Shown: positions 36,201 to 46,602 of the stretch, piece after piece
Position numbering within the stretch: the stretch's first letter is position 1
How the letters are laid out: every line of letters starts with the position of its first letter
Source of the DNA: Trileptium ribeirensis
Taxonomy: Eukaryota > Nematoda > Enoplea > Enoplida > Thoracostomopsidae
Assembly (NCBI GenBank): GCA_030248225.1
Contig: JASANE010004934.1
Span: forward strand, 1-64,000
Length of the DNA: 64,000 nt
Direction of reading: 5' to 3'
Translations under genes and position numbers: made by a program
The notes under the pieces: generated by a model
Told to the model about the DNA's origin: nothing
The model's input: only the letters and a program-made list of their open reading frames with translations
Databases searched by the model: none

Positions 36201-36560
36201 ACATTTTTCTACTTTAAGACTATTTACGGTTTTCACAAGTTCGTCCTCACAGTCATAATATGTCACTTCACGTTCACAAGTGCCCTCATTCGTTTCCATC
36301 AGTTCATGGGTGGTAACATGATCGCGACTCCGAGTGTGAGACATAGCATCATCAAACGGAGTGGTTACGATCACGTGTACTTGTCTAGCGAACACATCAC
36401 CACCATCCGTTTCGTCATAATCAATATATTCGTCCACAGCGGTTAAATAACCCTCACTGTTCGTCCGTTACAGAAATTCTGTTCACTTGTCCAGACTGTT
36501 CACCAAACCCTAACTTATCCTGGATCATTCCTAATTCTCGGCTCAAAACTTCTAACCTAT
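33174..36560 (-). pseudogene. Acidic, Cys-containing C-terminal region of the retroelement ORF
   Basis: Minus-strand fragments downstream of the gag: 36,437-35,814 (207 codons), 35,310-34,960, 34,804-34,256, and on through about 34,230-33,850 and 33,650-33,174. They are strongly acidic (runs of D, E, V, I) with scattered Cys clusters such as LPYPCGCSEQ and CPCGSSE, a 48-bp tandem repeat, and a basic end with CPWCAGIHHLKH. Just upstream, a segment at 36,600-36,450 (MNHRLEVLSRELGMIQDKLG) joins it to the gag linker after a one-base frame change. The last frame runs into unit U2 and stops at 33,174. Frame changes show decay. No protease, RT or integrase motif was found. The function of such an acidic tail is unknown. 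Confidence 0.5.
35882..36053. repeat. 48-bp tandem repeat encoding a 16-residue repeat
   Basis: Three full and one partial unit of 48 bp, each starting CATCGGCG(C/T)C on the plus strand. The minus strand encodes units of the form ISPCGIDSCPVAGADE, with two conserved Cys per unit. The reading frame and the Cys/Asp pattern are kept across units, which suggests coding use before decay. Confidence 0.9.
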
Positions 36561-37329
36561 GATTCATCGCGGGGCTAGAATCTCTAGCTCCATTACGGCG
36601 GGTTTAACAATTAACTTAGTTACGGCTGTGTTGCATAGCGCCGTTACACTGATTGGGTCTATCTCTCATTTGACCGTAATTATTCTGGAACTGTGGTCTA
36701 TTCGTGGGATACGCGGGTCCCATTGAAACGAGATCATTACGTGGGCGCTGGACTACGTTATTCTGCGGCGGATTGTTAAATGCGTTCATCGGTCAGCGTG
36801 TGGGACCATCAGAATAATCTCGCGTATTACTGTTCGGACCTGGGTATGGTCGATGCGGTTCACCATTCATGCGATTATAATTGGGACGGAGCACTCCGTT
36901 GCTAAATTGGTTACTACGATAAGGTTCGTTCGAGCCTCCTATGCGATTAGGTTGGGCTCCACGCTGCACATAACTGGAGACATATACATCCACAGACTGC
37001 TGTCTTCACACTACAGCACCTGCTGGTTCTTGCATCGGATATGACAATGTAGGACAAAAGCGAACATAGTGACCATTCTGGCCACAGCGAAAACAATTCA
37101 TCGGCTGCGTCTGCGGTGCTACTGGTTGCTGTGGATTACTTGCGTAGGGCTGCGCAAGCGCGATCAATTGATGCGGGGCTCGATGATGGAGCCAGTTTTC
37201 TTCTTTCCAGCTCTACTTCCCCTGTGAACGGGCCGTACCACTGTTGGACGTGCCACATCCTTTTCCTGTTTCTGACACAATCGTTCTGATGCCTCAGCTG
37301 ACTTACTGTGTGTTTCTACAAGCAGTGAC

Positions 37330-37510
37330 TGTATGTTAGGTTCGGTGGCGCTTGAAGCAGCCCCCCTAACGAAACTATTGAGGCAATGGCGCGATTCGCA
37401 ACCGGTTGCGCATATCGAACAGCGAGGGTTCAGTGGCGCTTACAGCAGCCCTCCCCTCTTGTGCGTCGGAGATGGATGGTTCGGTGGCGCAAATTGCTGC
37501 TCCCCTTCCA
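37330..37510. repeat. Three imperfect repeats in the gag interruption
   Basis: GGTTCGGTGGCGCTTGAAGC (about 37,341), GGTTCAGTGGCGCTTACAGC (about 37,428) and GGTTCGGTGGCGCAAATTGC (about 37,478) are followed by pyrimidine-rich stretches. Spacing is irregular (about 87 and 50 bp). Function unknown. Confidence 0.7.
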
Positions 37511-37575
37511 TCTCCTCGACCCAATCTAACCTTAGATTCTCTGTTAGAACTGGTCAAATTTGCAACCAGGGTGCA

Positions 37576-38031
37576 TTAATCACCCTTTCCCAGGGCTTCA
37601 TCGTCATCAGAATGAGGGCCAGATTCGGCATCATTTTTATTATTATTCATCTGAAACATTAGAACAATCATGTAATTATATCTCCAACAGAGGCTATTGA
37701 AACTTTTAGACATTTTGGAGCTATATAAAAACTCTTTTCTATTCAAGATAATTTTGAAATTTCTGACATTTTCTTTCATTAAGAATTTTCCTATACTGGT
37801 CAGGTCTTCGACCAGGTTATACTGTGCCGTCATTATGCTCACATAACATTCACAGAGAAGAAATGAAAATTTGTAATTCATTTCATTGTTACACGTCTGG
37901 AAATCAGTTTTGCTAAAACAGCTCTTAGTCAGCTGTTCATAAACCATGATTCCGTGTGGAATGGTCTTTATAATCCATGTAAATCTGAAATGGTCCATTT
38001 GCAAATTTTTCGAAGTGTCGGACATGCACAA
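37576..38031 (-). CDS. Unrecognised 151-codon ORF inside the gag interruption
   Basis: A minus-strand ORF beginning MCMSDTSKNLQMDHFRFTW and ending with an acidic, Ser/Asp-rich tail (SGPHSDDDEALGKGD). The composition is complex, with Phe, Tyr, Cys and Trp spread evenly, a CCECY-like core written LLCECYVSI, and Asn/Lys-rich connectors. There is no signal peptide or clear membrane helix. It lies wholly between the two zinc-knuckle copies, so it came in with the interrupting DNA. I do not recognise a family. It might be a passenger gene, a captured exon or a chance frame. No splice site or promoter was identified around it. Confidence 0.35.
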   Translation of the reverse strand: MCMSDTSKNLQMDHFRFTWIIKTIPHGIMVYEQLTKSCFSKTDFQTCNNEMNYKFSFLLCECYVSIMTAQYNLVEDLTSIGKFLMKENVRNFKIILNRKEFLYSSKMSKSFNSLCWRYNYMIVLMFQMNNNKNDAESGPHSDDDEALGKGD

Positions 38032-39435
38032 CGCATCGCTTAAGGGAATGCCCTAATTTTGGTCTCTAAATGGCAATTTTGTAATTTTCATTTCAAAACC
38101 CAAAAATACTAGAGCCTGTTTTAGCCACGTGGAGCTGGGTAGACCGTCGCCCAGCTCCATTCGTTGCCACCCCAGCGCTACGATGAAGCAATAGGTTTGG
38201 TTTTGCCGGGGCATGCACCTGCTGGTTCAGTGTAGGACAAAAGCGAACAAAGTGACCATTCTGGCCACAACGAAAACAATTTATCGGCTGCGTCTGCGGA
38301 CGCAGTGCAACTGGTTGCTGTGGATTACTTGCGTACGAAGCGCGTTCAATTGATGCGGGCCTCCTGATCTGCGGTCGATTACATCGAGTAACCGGTTTAT
38401 CGTATCATTGTTAGTACTACTTACACGGCGGTGATCCTCCAGCGCTGACTGAAGCTATGTGACCAGTCCTTCCCCATGCCCTTCGAGGAGGGCGCTAACT
38501 GCCTTAATCCGGCGCGGCTTACTCACTGCTGTAAAGGTCTCCGGTTCAGGACAATCAGATGTAGCATCCTAATATCGCTTAGCAACCTCTAACATATCGC
38601 GATATGTAAAGAATTCATGAATTTGGTTCAACATTTGCCTACCTAATTCTAGATGCAATCCTCTCTGGAAGAATTTACGGAGGTGCGAATCCCTCTGTTG
38701 AGCGTCGACATCGGGAAAAGCGCGGTCACACAACTTTTGCAATTCTAAACCATATATAGCGACTGTCTCCTCTGCATCTTGCTTCTTAGTGCAGAGGCCA
38801 TCTAGTGATTTCACTGGGCTGCGCGAAGAAGAAAATAAGAAGAAAGTAATGTTATAGACCAGACCGTCAAAAGTTCGTCGTTGGGTCGGGTTCAGGCCTG
38901 CATAGGCCTCTCGAGCGGGTCCACTCAACAGTGCGGGTATGCACGTTAACTTTTGTTCATCACTTCAGTTGTTAGCACTAGACAATCGATTAAACATTCG
39001 AATCCAGTCTTCGAAATCCTGTCTTCTCGGTTTTCCTTCAAAGGTCGGCATGTTACGTAGGGGTATAATTGTCGTCGCAGAGGCATGTTTAACTAAATAA
39101 TGTAATAGGGCATTTAAAGTATCCTTCGAGGAGTCATGGGAGGCGGTAAGTCTCCCTTATCGCCTTCAGTGATTGGCGGGTTATGATTTCCTAAAAATGC
39201 GGAAGTGTTACCAGAAGCAGGACTACTAAAAAGACTGTTATCCGGTTCTACGTAATCGTCAAAATTAGCCATAGGGTGCTCCTGTCAGCTCGCCATTAGA
39301 AAATTGTTTTCAATTTCAGAATTTTATAATTTCGCCAAATTACTAAGCGGTACTGGCCTAAGCGGTACTACCTTTGAGGTCCCTAGGGAGGTTGGCTCCG
39401 TCACCTGCTCTCAGGCCAAAGAGGTCATACCACTA

Positions 39436-39453
39436 TTCCCTACCATCGTTCCA
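39436..39453 (-). other. Candidate primer-binding site before gag
   Basis: On the minus strand TGGAACGATGGTAGGGAA lies two bases after the CA end of the long repeat. It is conserved at 8,827-8,844 with two differences. tRNA partner not identified. Confidence 0.4.
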
Positions 39454-41072
39454 ACTGGAAATGGGTTTGAGATAAAATTTTCTTTTCTACTTTCCTGAAC
39501 GATTAATATTTTATTTAGCCAGTGGCCCCCACTAGGGTCCGATAAATCCCTAGACGTTTAACGTCGGATCGCGTTTGGACGTTCAGTGAAAGTTTTAGTT
39601 TCGGGTAAAAATTTCCTTTTCCTAGGTCGCGAGAGTCATACTCACACAAAATAATACAATTAAATCGGAATCGGAGAGTCACGCTAAGGTTTGCTTCTTC
39701 TATGCGGGCGTCAAACTTGAACATGGGTCGTCGATAGGGGTGACGTATTTCAAACCCATCTTCAGCACATATCGCTACTAGCATCAATCAAACACAGGGA
39801 CACCTTGGGTTTTGATTTAGTATTTATTGATAAGTCAAAATCGTATGCATAAATGGACATGAGTATATTGTACTGGATAATGCAATAGATACAATGTCAA
39901 TGGTACGGTACGCTATTGGGAAAATTGACAGGGCAACGCATGGGGTAGTATGCGGAATCATCGCCTTTCTCATGGGACACTCACAGCTGGTTGGTTCAAA
40001 TCACGGCATGAACTACTAGACCACTCTAATGACAGCTGCGTATACCTTACTCCAAGAATAAACGGGCAGAGAATTAGCTATGAAGCATAATATGTAATAG
40101 TTAGTGAGTTATCAAGCTGCCATTTGAGTAACTACGACTGCTAGGGTACTCCGGTTAAACAATAGGTTCAGGTAACGCTAAAGGCGGTAACATACAATGG
40201 CAAATTCGGATATACGGATCAAAGCGTACTTAAATTAGGGATTGTAGGCGACGTGATTTTGCTCAACATAATCAACAGCTATACGGCATATGATAATAAA
40301 TCAACAACAGTTACAATTTAACAATCAACGAGGGTATGATAAGAGCAAGAATATACGTCAACAACCTAGTTACAAATTTGTGAGTTTCGCAGTGGGTACG
40401 ACTCCTAAATTTGTGTGCGACAACGGCACAACGTTACTTTTTCTTTCCTGATCGCATACGTACGTATATATAAATTATAACAGCAGTAATTACTCCTTCG
40501 GTACAGGGTACAACAGGCTAATCGTGATTCCAGGTTCCTAATAAATTGTCCTTCACATGTGGGAACAAAGATACAAAATTTTGAACCTGTCTATACTCAT
40601 TTGCAACCTAAATAAATAAGAAAAACGGACCTTTTTTGTGTTCGTGGTCATGAGCCAGAATGGATTCGTAATCAGCGAGATAAGACTTTTTCGGCGGCTT
40701 AGAGGTCCTGGTAGGGAGAGATTGGGACCAAATTTGCTAAGTTTTCAAACTTTTCCAACTAAATTTTATTGCTAAAATTGGTACTGTATTGTGTACATTA
40801 ATTGTACTTTATCAACACTAGGAAAATTAATTATTCGATTTAACGGCCGAATTTGTGTAAATTGGTGCATGTCAAAAAGGCGCTGCATCGAGCCGGATCC
40901 AGGGAAAAATACTAAGGCCTCGGTTTTGAGTCTAAAACGTGGTTCACTCAAGACCTTCCTTCGCGCTTGGCTCAGCGGAACAATACTCTAGATTCTCCCC
41001 AAAAAGTACGGCTATACCACAAGTAATAAAGAAAAGAATTGCTAAATAACAGTCTCTTTAATACTAATTCGG

Positions 41073-42252
41073 CAGGGAGTAACCGGAATTCCGGTTCCGG
41101 TTCCGGCGAAAATCGTGTTCCGGTTCCGGTTCCGGCAAAGGTCAAAACACATACCGGAACCGGAGTTCCGGTTTAAAAATTTTGTTTGAAATTTTCTACG
41201 TTTTTGCTTCATCCTGTAATCCAAACATATGTAATATATCTTATACAATGATCAAGCTCCAATACAACCAAGCAAAAGAAAAGATTAACTAACCAATTTG
41301 CCGTGTGAAACGTAAGTAGGGCACATAATTTGAGCAGGAATTTTTCATAATAACCTGCAGTAGTATGTTAAATCAAGGCCAGGTCGATGCTTGTAGCAGC
41401 TATTTTACACATCCAGAAGTCTGTGGGATACGTTTGACTTAAACCGGTCCAACTCGGTAACAGAGTATGGCTTACGCAGAAGTACTTAGGGTATGCTTGG
41501 CTAACATAAATTGCGTCAAGCACCGGCCAGTGCGCTTGTAAATTTGGTAAATCAGTCTAAATTGAAGTAAACTAACGTTATCTGCAACGCAGCTAAAAAT
41601 TGCTTTCTTGGCAGTGAACTGTATTTATTGAAACTGTGCGAGCAGCATCACAGTGTGTCTCATTTATAGCTTCTGATTAGAAAGTTATCATCATTATAAT
41701 CTAACTGACGGGCACTGTTTGTCCAACGCTAGTCTAAACAGTGTCTCTGACCACTGATCAGAAAATTACCGTCTATCTATTATTTTCTCTTAGAATCATA
41801 TAAACCAATAATTTTAAGTTTCCTACAGAAGAACATGCAACAAACGTATGTGTAGTAAAGGGAGGCGACTGGAGACAGAGCGAAAGTGTGTATTCTACGC
41901 TCCAAGCTTTGTAAGCACATTCGATTTGACGCAGTATAAGCAATGGTGTATAGTGGAAGACATTTTTTGCTCTGAATGTCCAAAAACCGATATATTTGAT
42001 CGATAAATAAACATTAGCTTCCTCAGTCTCTTTAAAGTTTCAGAAAGGCAATAATACCATCGCAATACATTAAGTTTAATGTAAAAGTTACTTTTTAATG
42101 CGTTTTAAATCCACTCTACCTTCATTTCTTCCATCATCTGTTTTACAATATATAAATTTCGAAGACCACGTTCCGGTTCCGGATCCGGTTTAAATGGACG
42201 GTTCCGGTTGCTGGTTCCGGTTCCGGTAAATTTCGGTTCCGGTTATTCCCTG
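41073..42252. mobile_element. CCGG-rich non-autonomous hAT element, intact copy
   Basis: 1,180 bp, starting CAGGGAGTAACCGGAATTCC and ending GGTTCCGGTTATTCCCTG, so TIRs read CAGGGARTAACCGGAA. It is flanked by an exact 8-bp target duplication TAATTCGG (41,065-41,072 and 42,253-42,260). TIR start and 8-bp duplications are hAT hallmarks. Subterminal clusters of GGTTCCGGTTCCGG at both ends are likely transposase-binding repeats (inference). The interior has no transposase, so it moved with help. It inserted into copy 3 of the long repeat. Confidence 0.95.
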
Positions 42253-44330
42253 TAATTCGGGTATTCCATATCCTTATATGAGCTTAAAGGGGTCTCAGTC
42301 GGCCCGTTTCCTAGCACGTATTTATCTAGTCTATTAAAGGATTCCAAATGGATTCATGCAATACTCACGGAAGGCCGGAAGGTGTTGCCTGAGCCTTCAA
42401 CTTTCCTTACTTAAAACTATCGTACAAACACAACTCAATGCTTGTAAGCAAAATGATTAATTTGATGCCGGCCGCAGGGGTCTCAAGTGCGTTATATACA
42501 AATTTTATGATTCGGCTTTGACAAAAGAATCGAAATGCCTAATTACTCAGCGCGGAAAGACTATAGATGGGTTGACCAAAGTTTGTAGAGTAGTCCTATG
42601 TTTAATTCCCTAATCGTGAGAGATAAATACTTGCTTGTTCTCTAGTCAAAGCTTGCGATTAGGTCATTGCCGCAGCAATGAACCGCTCTGGGGCTATTCC
42701 CAATTCCCTAGAGCTCGATCAGGTTAAAACAGATAGTTCGGGTGACTGATTTCTTAGTTATTTGTATGTCTTACTCGGCATCTTAAAAGAGAAGTCCTTA
42801 TGCTATCTTGGTATATTGTTCTTCATCACTACGACGCACAAGGGACGCGCTCATACGGGTCCCTAATTTATGATACAAGCAGCAAATCTTGTGCATCAAC
42901 TTGATATATATAAACGGTGTAACTATATACTATAAGGGTGCAACATTTTATACCAACTTTGGGACATAGGGACAGGGGTTAAATTTGTATTCAGCTCAAT
43001 GAAAAGTTATTTGGGAATAAACCTATAAGTAGCGATGCCTTGTAGATCATCGGCACTATCCTAAAACTACATAAACTTTTACTGTTTCGACCTCAAGACG
43101 CCTCTCTAAAAGAGCTCCATTTGTTACTAATATTTATCTAGCATTTCCAATGATTTCTACTTTATGAAACACGTCCGTAAACGGTAAATTAGGTTGTCAG
43201 TACAACCGTAACAACTTTTCCTACTAAATTTCACTCGGTTCATATCCCTAACTTGCTCGGTTTTCTCGATTTCGACCGAGATTCTTAGTCTAACTCGTCA
43301 GGGGCTGGGGTGAACCTATCATATTGAATTTCTTGCGGATTTGTCAGCCTTTCTCTGCGAAATTTTGCACAGGGGCTGGGTTCGACCTAACTATTCATTT
43401 TATTAGGACCGGGCCAACGGTCCTCACAAAAATTGGTCCGTTGGGCCGTGATCTGATAGACCCGATATCGCGTCAAGCGATATCGCTAACTTTTATACAC
43501 AAAAACTTAGCCACTGCCATCAAATTTACCAACTCTGGTAAATGTGATATTTTCATCGCAGCGGCCGTATATCAGAGTTTCGAGACTCCGACGGCTTTCG
43601 TGCTGCACTGATGCGAACACTACAGAAACAGAGAGAGACAAATGTGAAAATGAACTAGGAAAATATGTGCAAAAGCTAAACCGAAACCTATGAAGATACT
43701 TATACGAGAAAGGAAATCTGTGAATTCTGTGTAAAGCAGAGCGGCTTTTGCGCTGCTGCGGTTTATATTTATTATATATAATTTTTGAACGGGCCACAGC
43801 TTTGCCGGGATCAATAGCGCAAATGACCGAGCCTCTATTTTTAGAGTAAAAATCGTCAAAATTGCTGGAGGGAATTTTGAATTATTAGCGATTGAAGTTT
43901 TAGGTAGGGGAGAACCCAGGTCGGGTCGTCGGGTTTGTGATTCCGACGCGATATTGTCGAATTTTGAAGCGGTATTCAGTAGCAGACATTCCAACGAAGA
44001 AACTGCCAAAGTTTCAATAAAATTCCTGGAGGGAATTTTAAAATATGCTAAATTTACATTTTCGGTGGGGCAGCCCCATAGGGGCGTCGGGTTTGTGATT
44101 CCGTCGCGATATTTGAATGTTTTATGAACTAAACCAATAGCTGGGATGTTTATATAAATTTCGGACCAATTTTATATAAAATTTCTATATAACAAAACTG
44201 ATTTACCACCGTTTTAATATAAACTTTTATAAATTAATACAGAACTTTCCAGAAACCTTCAATAAAACTTCATCTAAACCAACTGATTAATCAATAAATA
44301 TAACAAGATGGATTCGATTCTCTGTGGAAT

Positions 44331-45393
44331 CCATAGCGCGTCCTTTAGTTTATTTCTGTCCCAGATGCGACCGTTATCTTACAGGTAAATAATTCCTTAT
44401 CCTTACTATAGCGTTTGTACTACTTTATAACTTGAAATTTTGAATTTTCAAACTTAATTTATATATTGGATTTACATTAACTATTAGCTCTAATAACTTT
44501 ATAGCAATAATATTTACTTAAGAGCTTAAAGTTTTGGTTAGTGGGTCCCCACAGTATTAATCGAAACTCTAATATAAAACTTAGTAAATTTATATTAAAC
44601 ATTATAATTTTATATATAACTTTCATTAGCTACTGCTAAGAAGTTTCTCGAAACTTCTTCGTCACACTCCAAACTTTATATGAAGTTGGTATAAAATTCA
44701 GCTTAAGGTTGTTTGCTTAATGTACATACACATATCAAATTGACCCGGTGTTGACAGCAGAATAAACACAAACGCTGGACGTCCACATCCAGCTACCAAT
44801 ATCCAATTTAAAATTTTTATTAGATTTATATTAGTATGTATTTATTTTATAGAGGCTTATATATAAACATATATTCTTAGGATCGGGACTAGAAGAAAGA
44901 GAAACGGTTTAAGTAAACAAACAAGATCAAAGGATGCGAAAAGAAGGTCTCATTCCATTAGCGACATACAAAGTGCCAAACGAGACTCGGATTCGGACTC
45001 GGTGTGTCCGTCCGAACAATTTGATATGCAACAGGGCTATTTTTTGACGATAAATGGGAAGGTGGGCAATCGGGCGAGCCCATCATAAATTTTATAAATA
45101 AGAATATAAAGTGCTTTGCGCGGTTTCCGCGGGTTCGGGTTGCTGTTTTGTGTGGTTTTGGGTACATGTTTGTGTCCGATTTGACAAGGGGAATCAAATG
45201 ACGAGCCACACACCCATCGGGGCATAATTTCTGCGTTTTTCACGGGAAAGGGTACCCAAACGTGGGCACAGCGATTCCGTTCCGACCTCAAATAAAAGCC
45301 TCGGTGTCGTGGAATCTAACGTCTTCCATATTATATTTGAGTCCATCATTTGTTAAGTTATCTGATTAAATGTGATTTATTTGTCATGTATAC
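44331..45393. other. Unassigned AT-rich DNA
   Basis: Strongly AT-rich to about 44,870, then a more mixed stretch with short frames on the minus strand (44,958-45,291) lacking recognisable domains. No repeat partner seen. Confidence 0.3.
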
Positions 45394-46594
45394 CAGGGAG
45401 TAACCGGAATTCCGGTTCCGGTTCCGGCGAAAATCGTGTTCCGGTTGCGGTTCCGGCAAAGGGCAAAAACCATACCGGAACCGGAATTCCGGTTTAAAAA
45501 TTTTGTTTGAAATTTTCCACGTTGTTTGCATCATCTTTGATCCAAACATATGTAATATATATTGTACAATGATCAAGCTCCAATACAACCAAGCAAAAGC
45601 AAAGATTAACCAAGCAATTTGACGTTTGAAACGTTAAGTAGTGCACATAATTTCAGTTGGAATTTTTATAATAACCTGCAAGAGTTTGTTAGCAAATCAA
45701 AGCCACGTCGATGCTTGTAGCAGCTATTTTACACATCCAGAAGTGTGTGGGTACGTTTCAATTAAACCGGTCCAACTCGGTAACAGAGTATGGCTTACGC
45801 AGAAGTACTTAGGGTATGCTTGGCTAACATAAATTGCTTCAAGAACCAGCCAATGCGCTTGTAAACTTGGTAAATCAGTCTAAATTGAATTAAACTAACG
45901 TTATCTCCAACGCAGCTAGAAACTGCTTTCTTGGCAAAGAACTGTATTTATTGAAACTGTGCGAGCAGCAACACAATGTGTCTCATTTATAGCATTCTGA
46001 TTAGAAAGTTATCATCATTATCATGTAACTTACGGGCACTGTTTGTCCAAAACTTAACGGCACTAGCCTAAACAGTGTCCCTCGCCACTGATCAGAAAAT
46101 TAACTTCTATCTACTATTTTCTCTTAGAATCATATAAACCAATAATTTCAAGTTTCTTACAGAAGAACATGTAACAAACGTATGTGTAGTAAAGGAAGGC
46201 GACTGGAGACAGAGCGAAAGTGTGTATTCTACGCTCCAAGCTTTGTAAGCATATTCGATTTGACACAGTATACGCAATGGTGTATAGTGGAAGGCATTTT
46301 TTGCTCTGGGTGTCCAAAAATCGACATATTTGATCGATAAATAAATATTATTACCTTCCTCAGTCTCTTTAAAGTTTCAGAAAGGCAATAATACCACCGT
46401 AATACATTAAGTTTAATGTAAAAGTTATTTTTAATGTATTTTAAATCCACTATACCTTGATTTTTTCCTTCATCTGTTTTACTATATATAAATTTCGAAG
46501 ACCAGGTTCCGGTTCCGGTTCCGGATCCGGTTTAAATGGACGGTTCCGGTTGCTGGTTCCGGTTCCGGTAAATTTCGGTTCCGGTTATTCCCTG
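45394..46594. mobile_element. CCGG-rich non-autonomous hAT element, second intact copy
   Basis: 1,201 bp with the same TIRs as the copy at 41,073 (CAGGGAGTAACCGGAATTCC ... CCGGTTATTCCCTG). An exact 8-bp target duplication ATGTATAC lies at 45,386-45,393 and 46,595-46,602. The right end carries an extra GGTTCC hexamer relative to the other copy. The two copies are very similar, indicating fairly recent activity of the family. Confidence 0.95.
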
Positions 46595-46602
46595 ATGTAT
46601 AC

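Larger units (their letters stand above)
37046..38367 (-). repeat. Duplicated zinc-knuckle segment flanking a ~1-kb interruption
   Basis: About 140 bp around the zinc knuckle occurs at 37,046-37,187 and again at 38,231-38,367, in the same orientation. Both keep the knuckle open and share TCGGCTGCGTCTGCGG and GGTTGCTGTGGATTACTTGCGTA. The DNA between (37,190-38,230) is unrelated to gag. Either a tandem duplication was later interrupted, or two element copies recombined. Confidence 0.85.
36561..39271 (-). pseudogene. Retrotransposon gag with capsid-like and zinc-knuckle segments
   Basis: The minus-strand start MANFDDYVEPDNSLFSSP (ATG 39,271) lies about 170 bp past the candidate primer-binding site. 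After a frame change near 39,140 comes a capsid-type block: MPTFEGKPRRQDFEDWIRMF (about 39,050-38,990), an in-frame TGA, then the 119-codon frame 38,928-38,569 with LSGPAREAYAGL and a Leu-rich helix pattern. Then a CCHC zinc knuckle CFRCGQNGHFVRFC (38,278-38,237), a ~1-kb interruption, a second knuckle CFRCGQNGHYVRFC (37,095-37,054), and an Asn/Pro/Arg-rich linker (36,993-36,610). Gag packages element RNA through the knuckle. In-frame TGA/TAA codons make it inactive. Domain order is that of LTR-element gag; the superfamily is not resolved. Confidence 0.8.
39330..44330 (-). repeat. Long dispersed repeat, copy 3 (inverted), upstream of gag
   Basis: Reverse complement of 4,610-8,990 in the same block order, interrupted by a hAT element at 41,073-42,252. 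Matches include 39,490-39,910 against 8,400-8,800, the AATAAA (39,828-39,823), the AGGACAATTTATTAGGAACCT block near 40,550, 42,360-42,600 against 6,050-6,310, and 43,100-44,060 against 4,650-5,560. The repeat ends TTCCA at 39,460-39,456, followed by the candidate primer-binding site and the gag ATG. This adjacency is the main support for calling it an LTR with leader. At about 3.8-4.4 kb it would be unusually long, and part of it may be non-LTR sequence. Confidence 0.62.

Noticed and set aside
39304..39498. Shared open frames with GTTFEVPR and VGSVTC at 39,304-39,498 (plus) and 8,997-8,806 (minus)
   Set aside because: They are antisense to the conserved leader and primer-binding-site region of the long repeat. 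Their similarity follows from DNA homology, and the differences are as often non-synonymous as not.
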